Part shown: one piece after another, positions 1-7,407 of the stretch
How positions within the stretch are numbered: the first letter of the stretch is position 1
Layout: each line of letters begins with the position of its first letter
Origin: Comamonadaceae bacterium
Lineage (GTDB): Bacteria > Pseudomonadota > Gammaproteobacteria > Burkholderiales > Burkholderiaceae_C
DNA length: 11,962 bases
Assembly: GCA_021286965.1 (NCBI GenBank)
Contig: JAJTBK010000335.1
Location: 1-11,962 of the forward strand
Direction: 5' to 3'
Program-made: the position numbers and the translations under genes
Notes under the pieces: generated by a model
Database searches by the model: none
What the model saw: the letters and a program-made list of their open reading frames with translations, nothing else
What the model was told of the DNA's origin: nothing

Positions 1-846
1 GGTGGGGTCCGGGCGGCGCTCCTGGCGCGTGCGCTCGGCCTGTAGCCGGGCCTGGTCGGCCTGGGCCTGGGCCAGTTCGAGCTCGTGGTTGTCGTCCAGG
101 ATGCGCGCCACCCAGGCCGCAGGTTCGGGTGCCGGGGTGCCGGCTGGCGGCCAGGCGGCCAGGGCCTGGGCGTCCACGTCCGGCACGGCGCCCAGCCGGG
201 GATAGCGCTGTTGCAGGCTGGCCGCGCGCAGCTGGGCCTGGCTGCTGGCACGCTGTGCCTGGGCCTGCCAGCGTGCGCGTTCGGCCTGGGCGGCGAGCAG
301 TTCGAGGCGGGCGGCCTCGCCGTTGTGCACGCGCCGCTCGGTCACGCGCAGCAGGCGCGCCAGCAGTGCATCCTGCGCCTGCAGCAGCGTGGCGCTGCGG
401 GCTTCGCGCAGGGCGTCGAACCAGTCGGCCAGCAGGCTGCGCGCGGCTTCGTGCCAGGCATCGGCGGCGCCCAGGTCGCCCACCTGCAGCACCTGGGCTG
501 CCAGCTGGCGGTCGGTGGCGACTTTGCCTGGCCAGCGCAGGGCGGTTTCGAGGCCGATTTCGGCCTCGTTGTAGCGCCCGCCTTCGGTGTCGCGGCGGCG
601 GTTGACGCCGGCCTTGGCGACCCAGTCGTGGGGGCCGGCGGCCAGGCGCTGGCTGCGCGCCTGCGCCAGTGCCTGGCCGGCCTGCGCTGCGCGCAGCACC
701 GGCAGCTCGGTCAGCGCCTGTTGCACGGCAGCGCTGGCCGGCAGCAGGGGCAGGGGTGGAGGTTCTTGCGCGCTGGCGGCGCCGGCGGCCAGGAGGCAGA
801 GCAGGGCGCCGAGCCAGCGGCGCGGCAGGAGCGGTGTGGTTGGCAT
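1..846 (-). CDS. TolC-family outer-membrane efflux channel (CzcC/CusC-like), partial
   Basis: The frame is open from an ATG at 846 down to the left edge, 282 codons with no stop, so the C-terminal part lies outside the window. The N-terminus looks like a Sec signal peptide: RR at residues 9-10, a Leu/Ala-rich core, and probable cleavage after AGAASA at about residue 26. The Cys at 17 does not sit in a good lipobox. The mature part is Ala/Gln/Arg/Leu-rich helical sequence (for example the stretch ending RVHNGEAARLELLAAERAR), typical of the coiled-coil helices of TolC-like proteins. In the family this protein is the outer-membrane duct through which an RND pump and adaptor discharge substrate. 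It starts 4 bases after the DUF3240 stop and is the last visible gene of the efflux operon. Having the channel gene after the pump differs from the classical czcCBA order. Family assignment is strong; substrate is not determined by this protein. Confidence 0.88.
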   Translation of the reverse strand, partial: MPTTPLLPRRWLGALLCLLAAGAASAQEPPPLPLLPASAAVQQALTELPVLRAAQAGQALAQARSQRLAAGPHDWVAKAGVNRRRDTEGGRYNEAEIGLETALRWPGKVATDRQLAAQVLQVGDLGAADAWHEAARSLLADWFDALREARSATLLQAQDALLARLLRVTERRVHNGEAARLELLAAQAERARWQAQAQRASSQAQLRAASLQQRYPRLGAVPDVDAQALAAWPPAGTPAPEPAAWVARILDDNHELELAQAQADQARLQAERTRQERRPDPT

Positions 847-850
847 CGGG

Positions 851-1171
851 TTATCCCAGGTGTCCAAAGGTGAGCAAGGGTTGGGCCCAGTAGGTGATTT
901 GTGGGTTCGGCAGGGCCTGGCGCAGCTGCGCCAGCAGGGGCTCGATGTGGGCCTGCGCCAGTGCCATGTGCACCAGCACGCGGCGCGCACGGCCCTGCAC
1001 CTGCTCCATGGCCGTGGCCAGGTGGATTTGCGCCCCCATGCCCTGGGCCGGCACCAGGGTGAAGCCGGGGGCGAGCTGGGGCAGGCGGTGCAGCAGGTCG
1101 AGCAGGTCGTCCTCCAGGGCGCTGGGAATGGCCAGGGTGAGCAGGCAGTCGGGGGCGGGGGTAGGCGTCAT
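851..1171 (-). CDS. DUF3240 family small protein of metal-efflux operon
   Basis: A 106-residue protein without signal peptide or membrane segment, so probably cytoplasmic. Its ATG overlaps the stop of the RND pump gene in an ATGA arrangement (1168-1171), implying translational coupling. The sequence (start MTPTPAPDCLLTLAIPSALE, end ITYWAQPLLTFGHLG) resembles the DUF3240 family. These are small proteins of about 100 residues often found beside CzcA/CusA-type pumps, and I recall a ferredoxin-like, PII-reminiscent fold being suggested for them. The alternating hydrophobic strands and amphipathic helices here fit such a fold. A sensing or regulatory role for the pump is only an inference; no function is established to my knowledge. 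The family call rests on sequence resemblance plus genomic position between the pump and the TolC gene. Confidence 0.8.
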   Translation of the reverse strand: MTPTPAPDCLLTLAIPSALEDDLLDLLHRLPQLAPGFTLVPAQGMGAQIHLATAMEQVQGRARRVLVHMALAQAHIEPLLAQLRQALPNPQITYWAQPLLTFGHLG

Positions 1172-4100
1172 GTCGTCGGGCGCGCGCGGCGGCGGGTGGC
1201 GGTGGGCTGGCCGAAGCGGCGGTACAGCAGCGGCAGCAGCACGAGGGTGAGCAAGGTGGAGCTGACCAGCCCGCCGATGACGACGATGGCCAGCGGGCGC
1301 TGGATTTCCGAGCCCGGCCCGGTGGCCAGCAGCAGCGGGATCAGCCCCAGGGCGGTGATGCTGGCGGTCATGAGCACCGGGCGCAGGCGGCGCAGCGCGC
1401 CCTGGCGCACGACCTCGGATGGTGCCAGGCCGCGCGCGGCCAGCTGGTTAAAGCAGGTGACGAGCACCAGGCCGTTGAGCACGGCAATGCCCATGAGGGC
1501 GATGAAGCCGACCGATGCCGGTACCGACAGGTATTCGCCGCTGGCAGCCAGGGCGACGACGCCGCCGATCAGCGCCAGCGGGATGTTGGCAAACACCAGC
1601 AGCGCCTGGCGCAGGCTGCCCAGGGTGGCAAACAGCAGGCCGATGATGAGCACCAGCGCCACGGGTACCACCAGTGCCAGGCGTGCGGCGGCGCGCTGCT
1701 GGTTCTCGAACTGGCCGCCCCAGGCCAGGCGGTAGCCGGCGGGCAGCTGCACCTGCTGCGCCACGGCGGCCTGGGCCTGGGCGACGAAGCCCACCAGGTC
1801 GCGCCCACGCACGTTGGCGCGCACCACGGCCATGCGCGAGGATTGCTCGCGCTCGACCTTGACCGGGCCGTCGATGACTTCGAGCTGTGCCAGCTGCGCC
1901 AGCGCCACCGATTGCCCGCCCGCCAGCGGCAGGCGCAGCTGTGCAAACTGCGTCGGCGACAGGCGCAGGGCGTCGCCGCCGCGCAGCAGCAGCGGCGTGC
2001 GCCGGGCCTCCTGCAGCACCAGGCCGGTGCGCTGGCCTTCGATCAGGGTGCGCAGGCTGCTTTGCACCTGTTCGACCGACAGGCCCAGGCGGCCGATGGC
2101 CTGGCGGTCCAGGGCCACGCGCAGGTATTGCAGGCCGTCGTTCTTGGTGGTGAGCACGTCCTCGCTGCCCTCGATGCCTTGGAGCACCTGCACGATGGCG
2201 GCCGCCAGGCGCGAGAGCTCCTCGGTGCTGGGGCCAAAAATCTTCACCGCCAGGTCGCCGCGCACGCCCGAGAGCATTTCCGAGGTGCGCATCTCGATCG
2301 GCTGCGTAAAGCTCAGGGCGATGCCCGGAATGCCTTCGGCAGCGCTGCGGATGGCATCGATCAGCGCCTCTTTGCTGTCAAAGCGCCACTGCGCGCGCGG
2401 CTTGAGCACCAGGAAGCTGTCGGTGTCGTTAAACCCCATGGCATCCAGGCCGAGCTCGTCGGAGCCGACGCGGGCGACGATGCGCTCGACCTCGGGCACC
2501 TGCGCCAGGATGCGCTGCTGCAGCAGCATGTCGGTGGCGGCCGAGCGGTCGAGGTCGATCGAGGGCAGTTTTTCCACCTGCACGATGACGTCGCCCTCGT
2601 CGAGCTGCGGCATGAACGACTTGCCGATGAACGGAAACAGCGCCAGTGCGCCGGCCAGGGCCAGCAGCGCCACCAGGCCGACGCTGCGCGGGTGCGCCAG
2701 GGCCTTGTCCAGCAGCGGTGCGTAGGCCGCCTCCAGCTTGCGCACCAGCCAGGGGCTGTGGTGTGCATGGCCCTCGGCCGGGGGCTTGAGCAGCAGCGAG
2801 GCCAGCACCGGGATCACCGTCAGCGACAGCAGCAGCGAGGCGCCCAGGGCGAAGACGATGGTCAGCGCCACCGGGCCAAAGAGCTTGCCTTCGAGGCCCT
2901 GCAGCGTCAGCAGCGGCAGGAAGACGATCATGATGATGGCCATGCCTGCGCCCACGGGCGTTGCGACTTCGCTGGTGGCGCGGTAGAGCTGGTGCAGGCG
3001 CGGCGTGCCGGGGTCGGCCGGGCGCGCCTCGATGTTCTCCACCACCACCACGGCGGCATCGACCAACATGCCAATGGCAATCGCCAGGCCACCGAGCGAC
3101 ATCAGGTTCGCCGACAGCCCCCACTGCTGCATCAGCACGAAGGTGGCGAGCGCCGACAGCGGCAGGATCAGCGCCACCACCAGCGCCGCGCGCAGCTGGC
3201 CCAGGAACAGGAACAGCAGCACCAGTACCAGCGCAATGGCTTCGAGCAGGGCCTTGCTGACGGTGCCAATGGCGCGCTCGACCAGCGCCCCCCGGTCGTA
3301 GAACGGGCGCAGGGTGATGCCTGCGGGCAGGTTGGCCTCGATCTCCTGCAGCTGCGCGCGCACGTCGGCCACCAGCTGGCGCGCGTTGGCGCCGCGCAGG
3401 CCCAGCACCAGGCCCTGCACGGCCTCGCCCTGGCCGTCTTGCGTCACGCTGCCGTAGCGCGTGAGGGCGCCCAGGCGCACCTCGGCGACGTCGCCCACGC
3501 GCACCGCCATACCGCCTTGCTGCGCCACGGCGATGGCGCGCACGTCGGCCAGGCTCTGGATGCTGCCGTCGCTGCGCACCAGCAGCGCTTCTTCGCCGTT
3601 CACCAGGCGCCCGGCGCCGTCGTTCTTGTTGTTCGCCGCCAACGCGTCCTGCAGCTGCTGCAGCGACAGCTGGCGCGCGGCCAGCGCCGCCAGGTCGGGC
3701 ACGACCTCGAAGCTCTCGACCCGTCCGCCCAGGGTGTTGACGTCGGCCACGCCGGGGATGCCGCGCAGGCGCGGGCGCACGACGTAGTCCAGCAGGCGGC
3801 GTTTTTCCGCCAGGCTGGCCTCACCCTCGACGGTGAACATGAACATCTCGCCCAGCGGCGTGGTGATGGGCGCCAGGCCGCCGCTGGTGCCCGGCGGCAG
3901 CTCGCCCAGGACGCCGGCCAGACGCTCGCTGACCTGCTGGCGTGCCCAGTAGATATCGGTGCCGTCGGCAAAATCGAGCGTGATGTCGGCCAGCGCGTAC
4001 TTGGCCTGCGAGCGCAGCATGGTCTGGTGCGGTATGCCCAGCAGCTCCTGCTCGATGGGGGCGACGATGCGCACCTCGACCTCGGCCGGCGTCATGCCCG

Positions 4101-4263
4101 GGGCTTTGAGGATGAGCTTGACCTGGGTCGTGGAGACGTCGGGGAAGGCGTCGATCGGCAGCTGGCGCATGGCCAGCCAGCCGGCGCCGACCAGGCCCAG
4201 GGTGAGCAGCGCCATCAGCAAGCGCTGCGCCAGGGCAAAGGCAATCAGGCGGCGCAGGATCAC
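1168..4263 (-). CDS. Heavy-metal efflux RND pump, CusA/CzcA family
   Basis: A 1031-residue inner-membrane proton/metal antiporter, about the usual length for the HME-RND family. It starts with GTG at 4263, which overlaps the adaptor stop by four bases (4260-4263). Visible signatures are the N-terminal membrane helix followed by RQLPIDAFPDVS (about 33-44), the TM4 segment GGLAIAIGMLVDAAVVVVEN (391-410) whose D402 matches the proton-relay Asp D405 of CusA, MPQLDEGD (551-558) at the start of the second periplasmic half, EMLSGVRGDLAVKIFG (662-677), and a second set of membrane helices ending in an Arg-rich cytoplasmic tail. By eye, CusA methionine ligands M573, M623 and M672 align with Q562, D613 and M663, and acidic residues cluster around 613-615. 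That suggests Zn/Co/Cd/Ni-type divalent cations rather than Cu/Ag. A HAHH cluster (499-502) lies in the central cytoplasmic loop. Family is sure; substrate is inferred. Confidence 0.95.
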   Translation of the reverse strand: MILRRLIAFALAQRLLMALLTLGLVGAGWLAMRQLPIDAFPDVSTTQVKLILKAPGMTPAEVEVRIVAPIEQELLGIPHQTMLRSQAKYALADITLDFADGTDIYWARQQVSERLAGVLGELPPGTSGGLAPITTPLGEMFMFTVEGEASLAEKRRLLDYVVRPRLRGIPGVADVNTLGGRVESFEVVPDLAALAARQLSLQQLQDALAANNKNDGAGRLVNGEEALLVRSDGSIQSLADVRAIAVAQQGGMAVRVGDVAEVRLGALTRYGSVTQDGQGEAVQGLVLGLRGANARQLVADVRAQLQEIEANLPAGITLRPFYDRGALVERAIGTVSKALLEAIALVLVLLFLFLGQLRAALVVALILPLSALATFVLMQQWGLSANLMSLGGLAIAIGMLVDAAVVVVENIEARPADPGTPRLHQLYRATSEVATPVGAGMAIIMIVFLPLLTLQGLEGKLFGPVALTIVFALGASLLLSLTVIPVLASLLLKPPAEGHAHHSPWLVRKLEAAYAPLLDKALAHPRSVGLVALLALAGALALFPFIGKSFMPQLDEGDVIVQVEKLPSIDLDRSAATDMLLQQRILAQVPEVERIVARVGSDELGLDAMGFNDTDSFLVLKPRAQWRFDSKEALIDAIRSAAEGIPGIALSFTQPIEMRTSEMLSGVRGDLAVKIFGPSTEELSRLAAAIVQVLQGIEGSEDVLTTKNDGLQYLRVALDRQAIGRLGLSVEQVQSSLRTLIEGQRTGLVLQEARRTPLLLRGGDALRLSPTQFAQLRLPLAGGQSVALAQLAQLEVIDGPVKVEREQSSRMAVVRANVRGRDLVGFVAQAQAAVAQQVQLPAGYRLAWGGQFENQQRAAARLALVVPVALVLIIGLLFATLGSLRQALLVFANIPLALIGGVVALAASGEYLSVPASVGFIALMGIAVLNGLVLVTCFNQLAARGLAPSEVVRQGALRRLRPVLMTASITALGLIPLLLATGPGSEIQRPLAIVVIGGLVSSTLLTLVLLPLLYRRFGQPTATRRRARPTT

Positions 4264-5378
4264 GGTGTGCCTCCGCTGCCTTCGTTACCCAGGCCGAGCC
4301 AGGCGCCCTTGAGCGCCGCCAGGCCGGCGATGGCCACGGCATCGCCGGCCTGCAGGCCGGAGAGCACGCGGTAGCCCTGCGTGCTGGCGGGCCCCAGGCG
4401 CACGGCGGTGGGCACGAAGCCTTGCGCGCTGCGCACGAAGACATAGGCCTTGCCCTGCTGGTAGACCACGGCCTGCGCCGGCACCTGCAGGGCGCTGGTA
4501 TCGGCCGCCGTCGGCTGGTCGGTGAGCGTCGCCTCGACGAACTGCCCGACGCGCAGGCAATCCTCGGCCGCCTGCCAGCGGGCGCGCACCTGCACCGTCT
4601 GGTTGCCGGGGTTGACCTGCGGCACGATCGCCGTCAGCTCGGCCGGTGCCTGGCAGCCGGCCACGCGCAGGCGCGCGCCCAGTGCCAGCCGCGCCACCTG
4701 CGCCGGCTGCGCCTGCAGCACCAGGGCGAGGGGGCCGCTGCGGGCCACCTTGGCCACTGCCATCCCGGCCTCCAGGCGCTGGCCCGGCAGGACGGCGACG
4801 TCGAGCACCGTGCCGCTGCTGCTGGCGCGCAGCAGCAGCTGCGGCTGCAGGGTGCCGCCCGCCGTCAGGCCCAGGGCCTGCAGCGCCTGGCGGCGTTCCT
4901 GCAGCGTGATCTGCGCCTGCTCGTGCGCGGCGCGGCTGTCCTGCAGGCGTTGGCCGGCGATGATGCCTTCGGCGTGCAGCTGCTCGTCACGCGCGAGCTT
5001 GCTCGCCGCCAGGCGCGCCTGCGACTGCGCCTGCAGCCACTCGCGCTGCCAGGCCAGCAGCTCCGGGCTGCTGACGCGCGCCAGCGGCTGGCCGGCCTTG
5101 ACCTTGTCGCCCGGTGCTACCAGCACCTGCTGCACCACGCCGGCGAGCGGGCTGCTGACGAGTTCGGTGGCCTGCGGTGGCAGCTCCACCTGGCCGGGTA
5201 GCACCAGGCCGGCACCAGCGCTGCTGGCACTGGGGGCCAGGGCCAGGGTGCGCACGCCGGCGGCTTCGGCCTGGGCTGGTGTCAGGGTGATGGCGGGTAT
5301 CGGCTCGGCCGCCCAGGCGGGGCCGCAGCACAGCAGCGCCAGGGTGGCGCGCTGCAGGAGGGAGGGGATGTGGGGCAT
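4260..5378 (-). CDS. Efflux RND periplasmic adaptor subunit (CusB/CzcB, membrane-fusion protein)
   Basis: A 372-residue adaptor that bridges the RND pump and the TolC channel in the periplasm. I chose the ATG at 5378 because it gives a normal signal peptide (MPHIPSLLQR, then a hydrophobic core, AWA cleavage near residue 23). A GTG at 5402 would add eight polar residues in front. Neither start has an obvious Shine-Dalgarno. Domains in order: barrel-sandwich half PLAGVVQQVLVAPGDKVKAG (77-96), alpha-hairpin with coiled-coil character (about 104-170, Gln/Ala/Arg rich), second lipoyl half LRASSSGTVLDVAVLPGQRL (183-202), beta-barrel (about 215-290), and membrane-proximal domain to the end. Two cysteines, C242 and C274, both fall in the beta-barrel. 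No His- or Met-rich metal-binding N-terminus is visible. It is the first gene of the efflux operon and overlaps the pump gene by 4 bases. Confidence 0.92.
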   Translation of the reverse strand: MPHIPSLLQRATLALLCCGPAWAAEPIPAITLTPAQAEAAGVRTLALAPSASSAGAGLVLPGQVELPPQATELVSSPLAGVVQQVLVAPGDKVKAGQPLARVSSPELLAWQREWLQAQSQARLAASKLARDEQLHAEGIIAGQRLQDSRAAHEQAQITLQERRQALQALGLTAGGTLQPQLLLRASSSGTVLDVAVLPGQRLEAGMAVAKVARSGPLALVLQAQPAQVARLALGARLRVAGCQAPAELTAIVPQVNPGNQTVQVRARWQAAEDCLRVGQFVEATLTDQPTAADTSALQVPAQAVVYQQGKAYVFVRSAQGFVPTAVRLGPASTQGYRVLSGLQAGDAVAIAGLAALKGAWLGLGNEGSGGTP

Positions 5379-5463
5379 GTGGTAAGTGGCAGGCAAAACC
5401 ACGCGAAGAGTGGTGGCTGCGTGCCAGCTTACCTAGGCAGGCTGAACGGTAGGTGAATGGCCT
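5379..5463 (-). promoter_or_regulatory. Leader of the efflux operon with weak dyad
   Basis: This 85-bp stretch lies between the mutL stop and the adaptor ATG and must hold the efflux promoter unless the operon is read through from mutL. I see no good -35/-10 pair. It contains a perfect 5-bp dyad ACCTA (5431-5435) and TAGGT (5450-5454) with a 14-bp spacer, a size that could suit a metal-responsive dimeric regulator, but such a short dyad can easily occur by chance. No regulator gene (MerR, CzcR/S, CusR/S) is present in the window. Confidence 0.25.
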
Positions 5464-7341
5464 TCAGCGCCCGCGCAGAAACAGCGCGTCGAGCTCTTTC
5501 ATGCTCAGCTGGCGCCAGGTCGGGCGGCCGTGGTTGCACTGGTCGGCGCGCTCGGTGGCTTCCATCTGGCGCAGCAGGGCGTCCATCTCCGGCAGGCTCA
5601 GCTGGCGGTTGGCGCGCACCGCGCCGTGGCAGGCCATGGTGGCGAGGATTTCGTTGCGTGCGCGCTGCACCACGCGACTGGCGTCGTGGCTGGCCAGGTC
5701 GGCGAGCACGCTGCGCGCCAGCGCCACCGCGTCGCCCTGCACCAGGGCGCTGGGCACGGCGCGCACGGCCAGGGTTTTGGGCGAGAACGGCGTCACCTCC
5801 AGCCCCAGCTGCTCCAGCGCCGGGCCCTGCTCCTGGGCGCAGGCCAGTTCCTCGGGCGTGGCGGCAAAGGTGGCGGGGATGAGCAGCGGCTGGCTGGCAA
5901 TGCGCGCGCCCTGGTCGAGTTGCGCCTTGAGCCGCTCGTAGACGATGCGCTCGTGCGCCGCGTGCATATCGACCAGCACCAGGCCCTGGGCGTTCTGCGC
6001 CAGCACGTAAACGCCGTGCAGCTGCGCCAGCGCGCGCCCCAGGGGCCAGTGCGGGGGCGCGGCCGCCGGCGTTGGCGGCACCGCCAGCGTGGCGCCGGCA
6101 GCGGGTTCAGCAGCGGTTGAGGGCGGCGCTGGCGTCCACAGCGCACCCAGGTCGCTCACCTTGTGGCCGACCGGGCTCTCAAATTTGATAGCTGCTTGCG
6201 CTTGCCAGATGGGCATTTGCGAATATTTTTGCTCTGGAAATGGCTCTGGCTGCGCGCTAGCAGCTATTGTTTGTGTAGCAACTGCGGGCGCCGCCTGCGC
6301 TGTGCGCGGCGCCGCCAGGGCTTGATCGAGGGCGTGGAACACCGCTTGGTGCACCTCGCGGCTGTCGCGAAAGCGCACCTCGATCTTGGTCGGGCGCACG
6401 TTCACGTCCACGCGCAGCGGGTCGATCTCCAGGTACAGCGCGTAGCACGGCTGCTTGTGGCCGTGCAGCACGTCCTCGTAGGCGCTGCGCACGGCGTGCT
6501 GCAGCACCTTGTCGCGCACGTAGCGGCCGTTGACGTAGCAATACTGCTGGTCGGCGCGTGCGCGCGCGGCATCGGGCAGGCCGGCGCGGCCAGTGACCGT
6601 GAGTGGCCCGGCGCGGTATTGCACGGCCACCGATTGCGCCACGAACTCCTCGCCCAGCACGTCGGCCAGGCGCTGCGCCAGCGCCTCTGTGCTGGGCGCC
6701 TGGCCGGGGGCGAGGCAGGCGCGCCACTGCTGCACCAGCCGGCCTTCGTGCCAGATGGCAAAGCCGACGTCGGGCCGCGCCAGGGCGTGGCGGCGCACGG
6801 CCTCGGTGCAGTGCGCCAGTTCGGTGGCGTCGCTTTTGAGGAATTTGCGCCGCGCCGGGGTGCTGAAGAACAGCTCCTTGACCTCGATGGTGGTGCCCGT
6901 GCCGCGCGCTGCCGGGCGCAGCTCGCCGCTGCGCGCATCGAGCAAGAAGGCGCTGGCCTGGCCCGCCGGGCGCGAGAGCAGGGCGGTTTCCGAGACCGAG
7001 GCGATCGCCGCCAGCGCCTCGCCACGAAAGCCCATGGTGGCCACGCTTTCCAGGTCGTGCAGGCTGGCGATCTTGCTCGTGGCGTGGCGGCGCAGGGCCA
7101 CGGCGAGCTCGCCCTGCGGGATGCCGCAGCCGTCGTCCTCGACGCTGACCAGGCGCACACCGCCGGCGAGCAGGCGCACCGTGATCTGGCGTGCGCCGGC
7201 GTCGAGCGCGTTGTCCACCAGCTCGCGCACCACGGCGGCGGGGCGCTCGATGACTTCGCCGGCGGCGATCTGGCTGATGAGCTCGTCGGGCAGCTCGCGG
7301 ATGGGGCGGCGGGGCAGGGGGGCGGGGGTGGTGTCGTTCAC
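5464..7341 (-). CDS. mutL: DNA mismatch repair protein MutL (endonuclease-type)
   Basis: A 625-residue MutL, reading from a GTG at 7341 because conserved sequence begins right after it (RRPIRELPDELISQIAAGEV) and the frame further upstream is antisense to dedA. The N-terminal GHKL ATPase shows E40/N44 in VRELVDNALDAGA, DDGCGI (69-74), MGFRGEAL (103-110) and GTGT (147-150). A Pro/Ala-rich linker spans about 343-430, and residues 359-385 of it are encoded by an inverted repeat. The C-terminal dimerisation domain carries DMHAAHERIVYE (458-469), matching the metal-binding DQHA(X)2E(X)4E endonuclease motif with Met for Gln, plus ACHGAVRAN (570-578) and CNHGRPTW (602-609). In the family this means MutL nicks the strand itself, without MutH. 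It stands between the efflux operon (same strand) and divergent dedA. No Shine-Dalgarno is evident before the GTG. Confidence 0.96.
   Translation of the reverse strand: MNDTTPAPLPRRPIRELPDELISQIAAGEVIERPAAVVRELVDNALDAGARQITVRLLAGGVRLVSVEDDGCGIPQGELAVALRRHATSKIASLHDLESVATMGFRGEALAAIASVSETALLSRPAGQASAFLLDARSGELRPAARGTGTTIEVKELFFSTPARRKFLKSDATELAHCTEAVRRHALARPDVGFAIWHEGRLVQQWRACLAPGQAPSTEALAQRLADVLGEEFVAQSVAVQYRAGPLTVTGRAGLPDAARARADQQYCYVNGRYVRDKVLQHAVRSAYEDVLHGHKQPCYALYLEIDPLRVDVNVRPTKIEVRFRDSREVHQAVFHALDQALAAPRTAQAAPAVATQTIAASAQPEPFPEQKYSQMPIWQAQAAIKFESPVGHKVSDLGALWTPAPPSTAAEPAAGATLAVPPTPAAAPPHWPLGRALAQLHGVYVLAQNAQGLVLVDMHAAHERIVYERLKAQLDQGARIASQPLLIPATFAATPEELACAQEQGPALEQLGLEVTPFSPKTLAVRAVPSALVQGDAVALARSVLADLASHDASRVVQRARNEILATMACHGAVRANRQLSLPEMDALLRQMEATERADQCNHGRPTWRQLSMKELDALFLRGR
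6188..6267. repeat. 80-bp imperfect inverted repeat inside the mutL linker
   Basis: The left arm ATAGCTGCTTGCGC (6188-6201) and right arm GCGCTAGCAGCTAT (6254-6267) are inverted copies with 13 of 14 matches. Inside them a second complementary pair continues (GCCAGA near 6204-6209 against TCTGGC near 6245-6250, then CATTT against AAATG), so almost the whole 80 bp can fold into one long hairpin with a loop around 6221-6235. The block is clearly more AT-rich than the flanking mutL sequence. I remember repeats beginning with GATAGCTGCTTGCGCTTG as frequent, mostly intergenic, in Comamonadaceae genomes; that is memory and was not checked. Here the element is translated in frame as mutL residues 359-385. 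Confidence 0.75.
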
Positions 7342-7407
7342 CGGCGCGATTTTAGGAGCTGGGGATAATGCGCGGTTTGCCCTTTGCCCGCCGTCCGGCG
7401 CCGCCCC
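7342..7407 (+). promoter_or_regulatory. Divergent mutL/dedA spacer with possible dedA -10 box
   Basis: The 66-bp spacer between the two divergent starts holds GATAAT at 7364-7369, five of six matches to the sigma-70 -10 consensus, which would place a dedA transcript start about 33 bp before its ATG. No convincing -35 accompanies it. On the minus strand TAAAAT (complement of 7349-7354) lies only about eight bases before the mutL GTG; if used as a -10 it would give an almost leaderless mutL message. Neither gene has a clear Shine-Dalgarno. Confidence 0.35.

Noticed and set aside
85..873. Plus-strand open frame opposite the TolC-family gene
   Set aside because: The minus strand encodes a signal peptide and a TolC-like coiled-coil protein without interruption; the plus frame has no recognisable features.
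1843..4374. Long plus-strand open frame (about 843 codons) opposite the RND pump gene
   Set aside because: It is antisense to a clearly conserved pump gene. The product is a His/Gln/Arg/Ala-rich composition artefact of GC-rich codons read backwards, with no domain.
5431..5454. ACCTA-N14-TAGGT dyad before the efflux operon as a MerR-type operator
   Set aside because: Only 5-bp arms, no matching -35/-10 geometry and no MerR gene nearby; kept as a weak note in the leader entry, not claimed as an operator.
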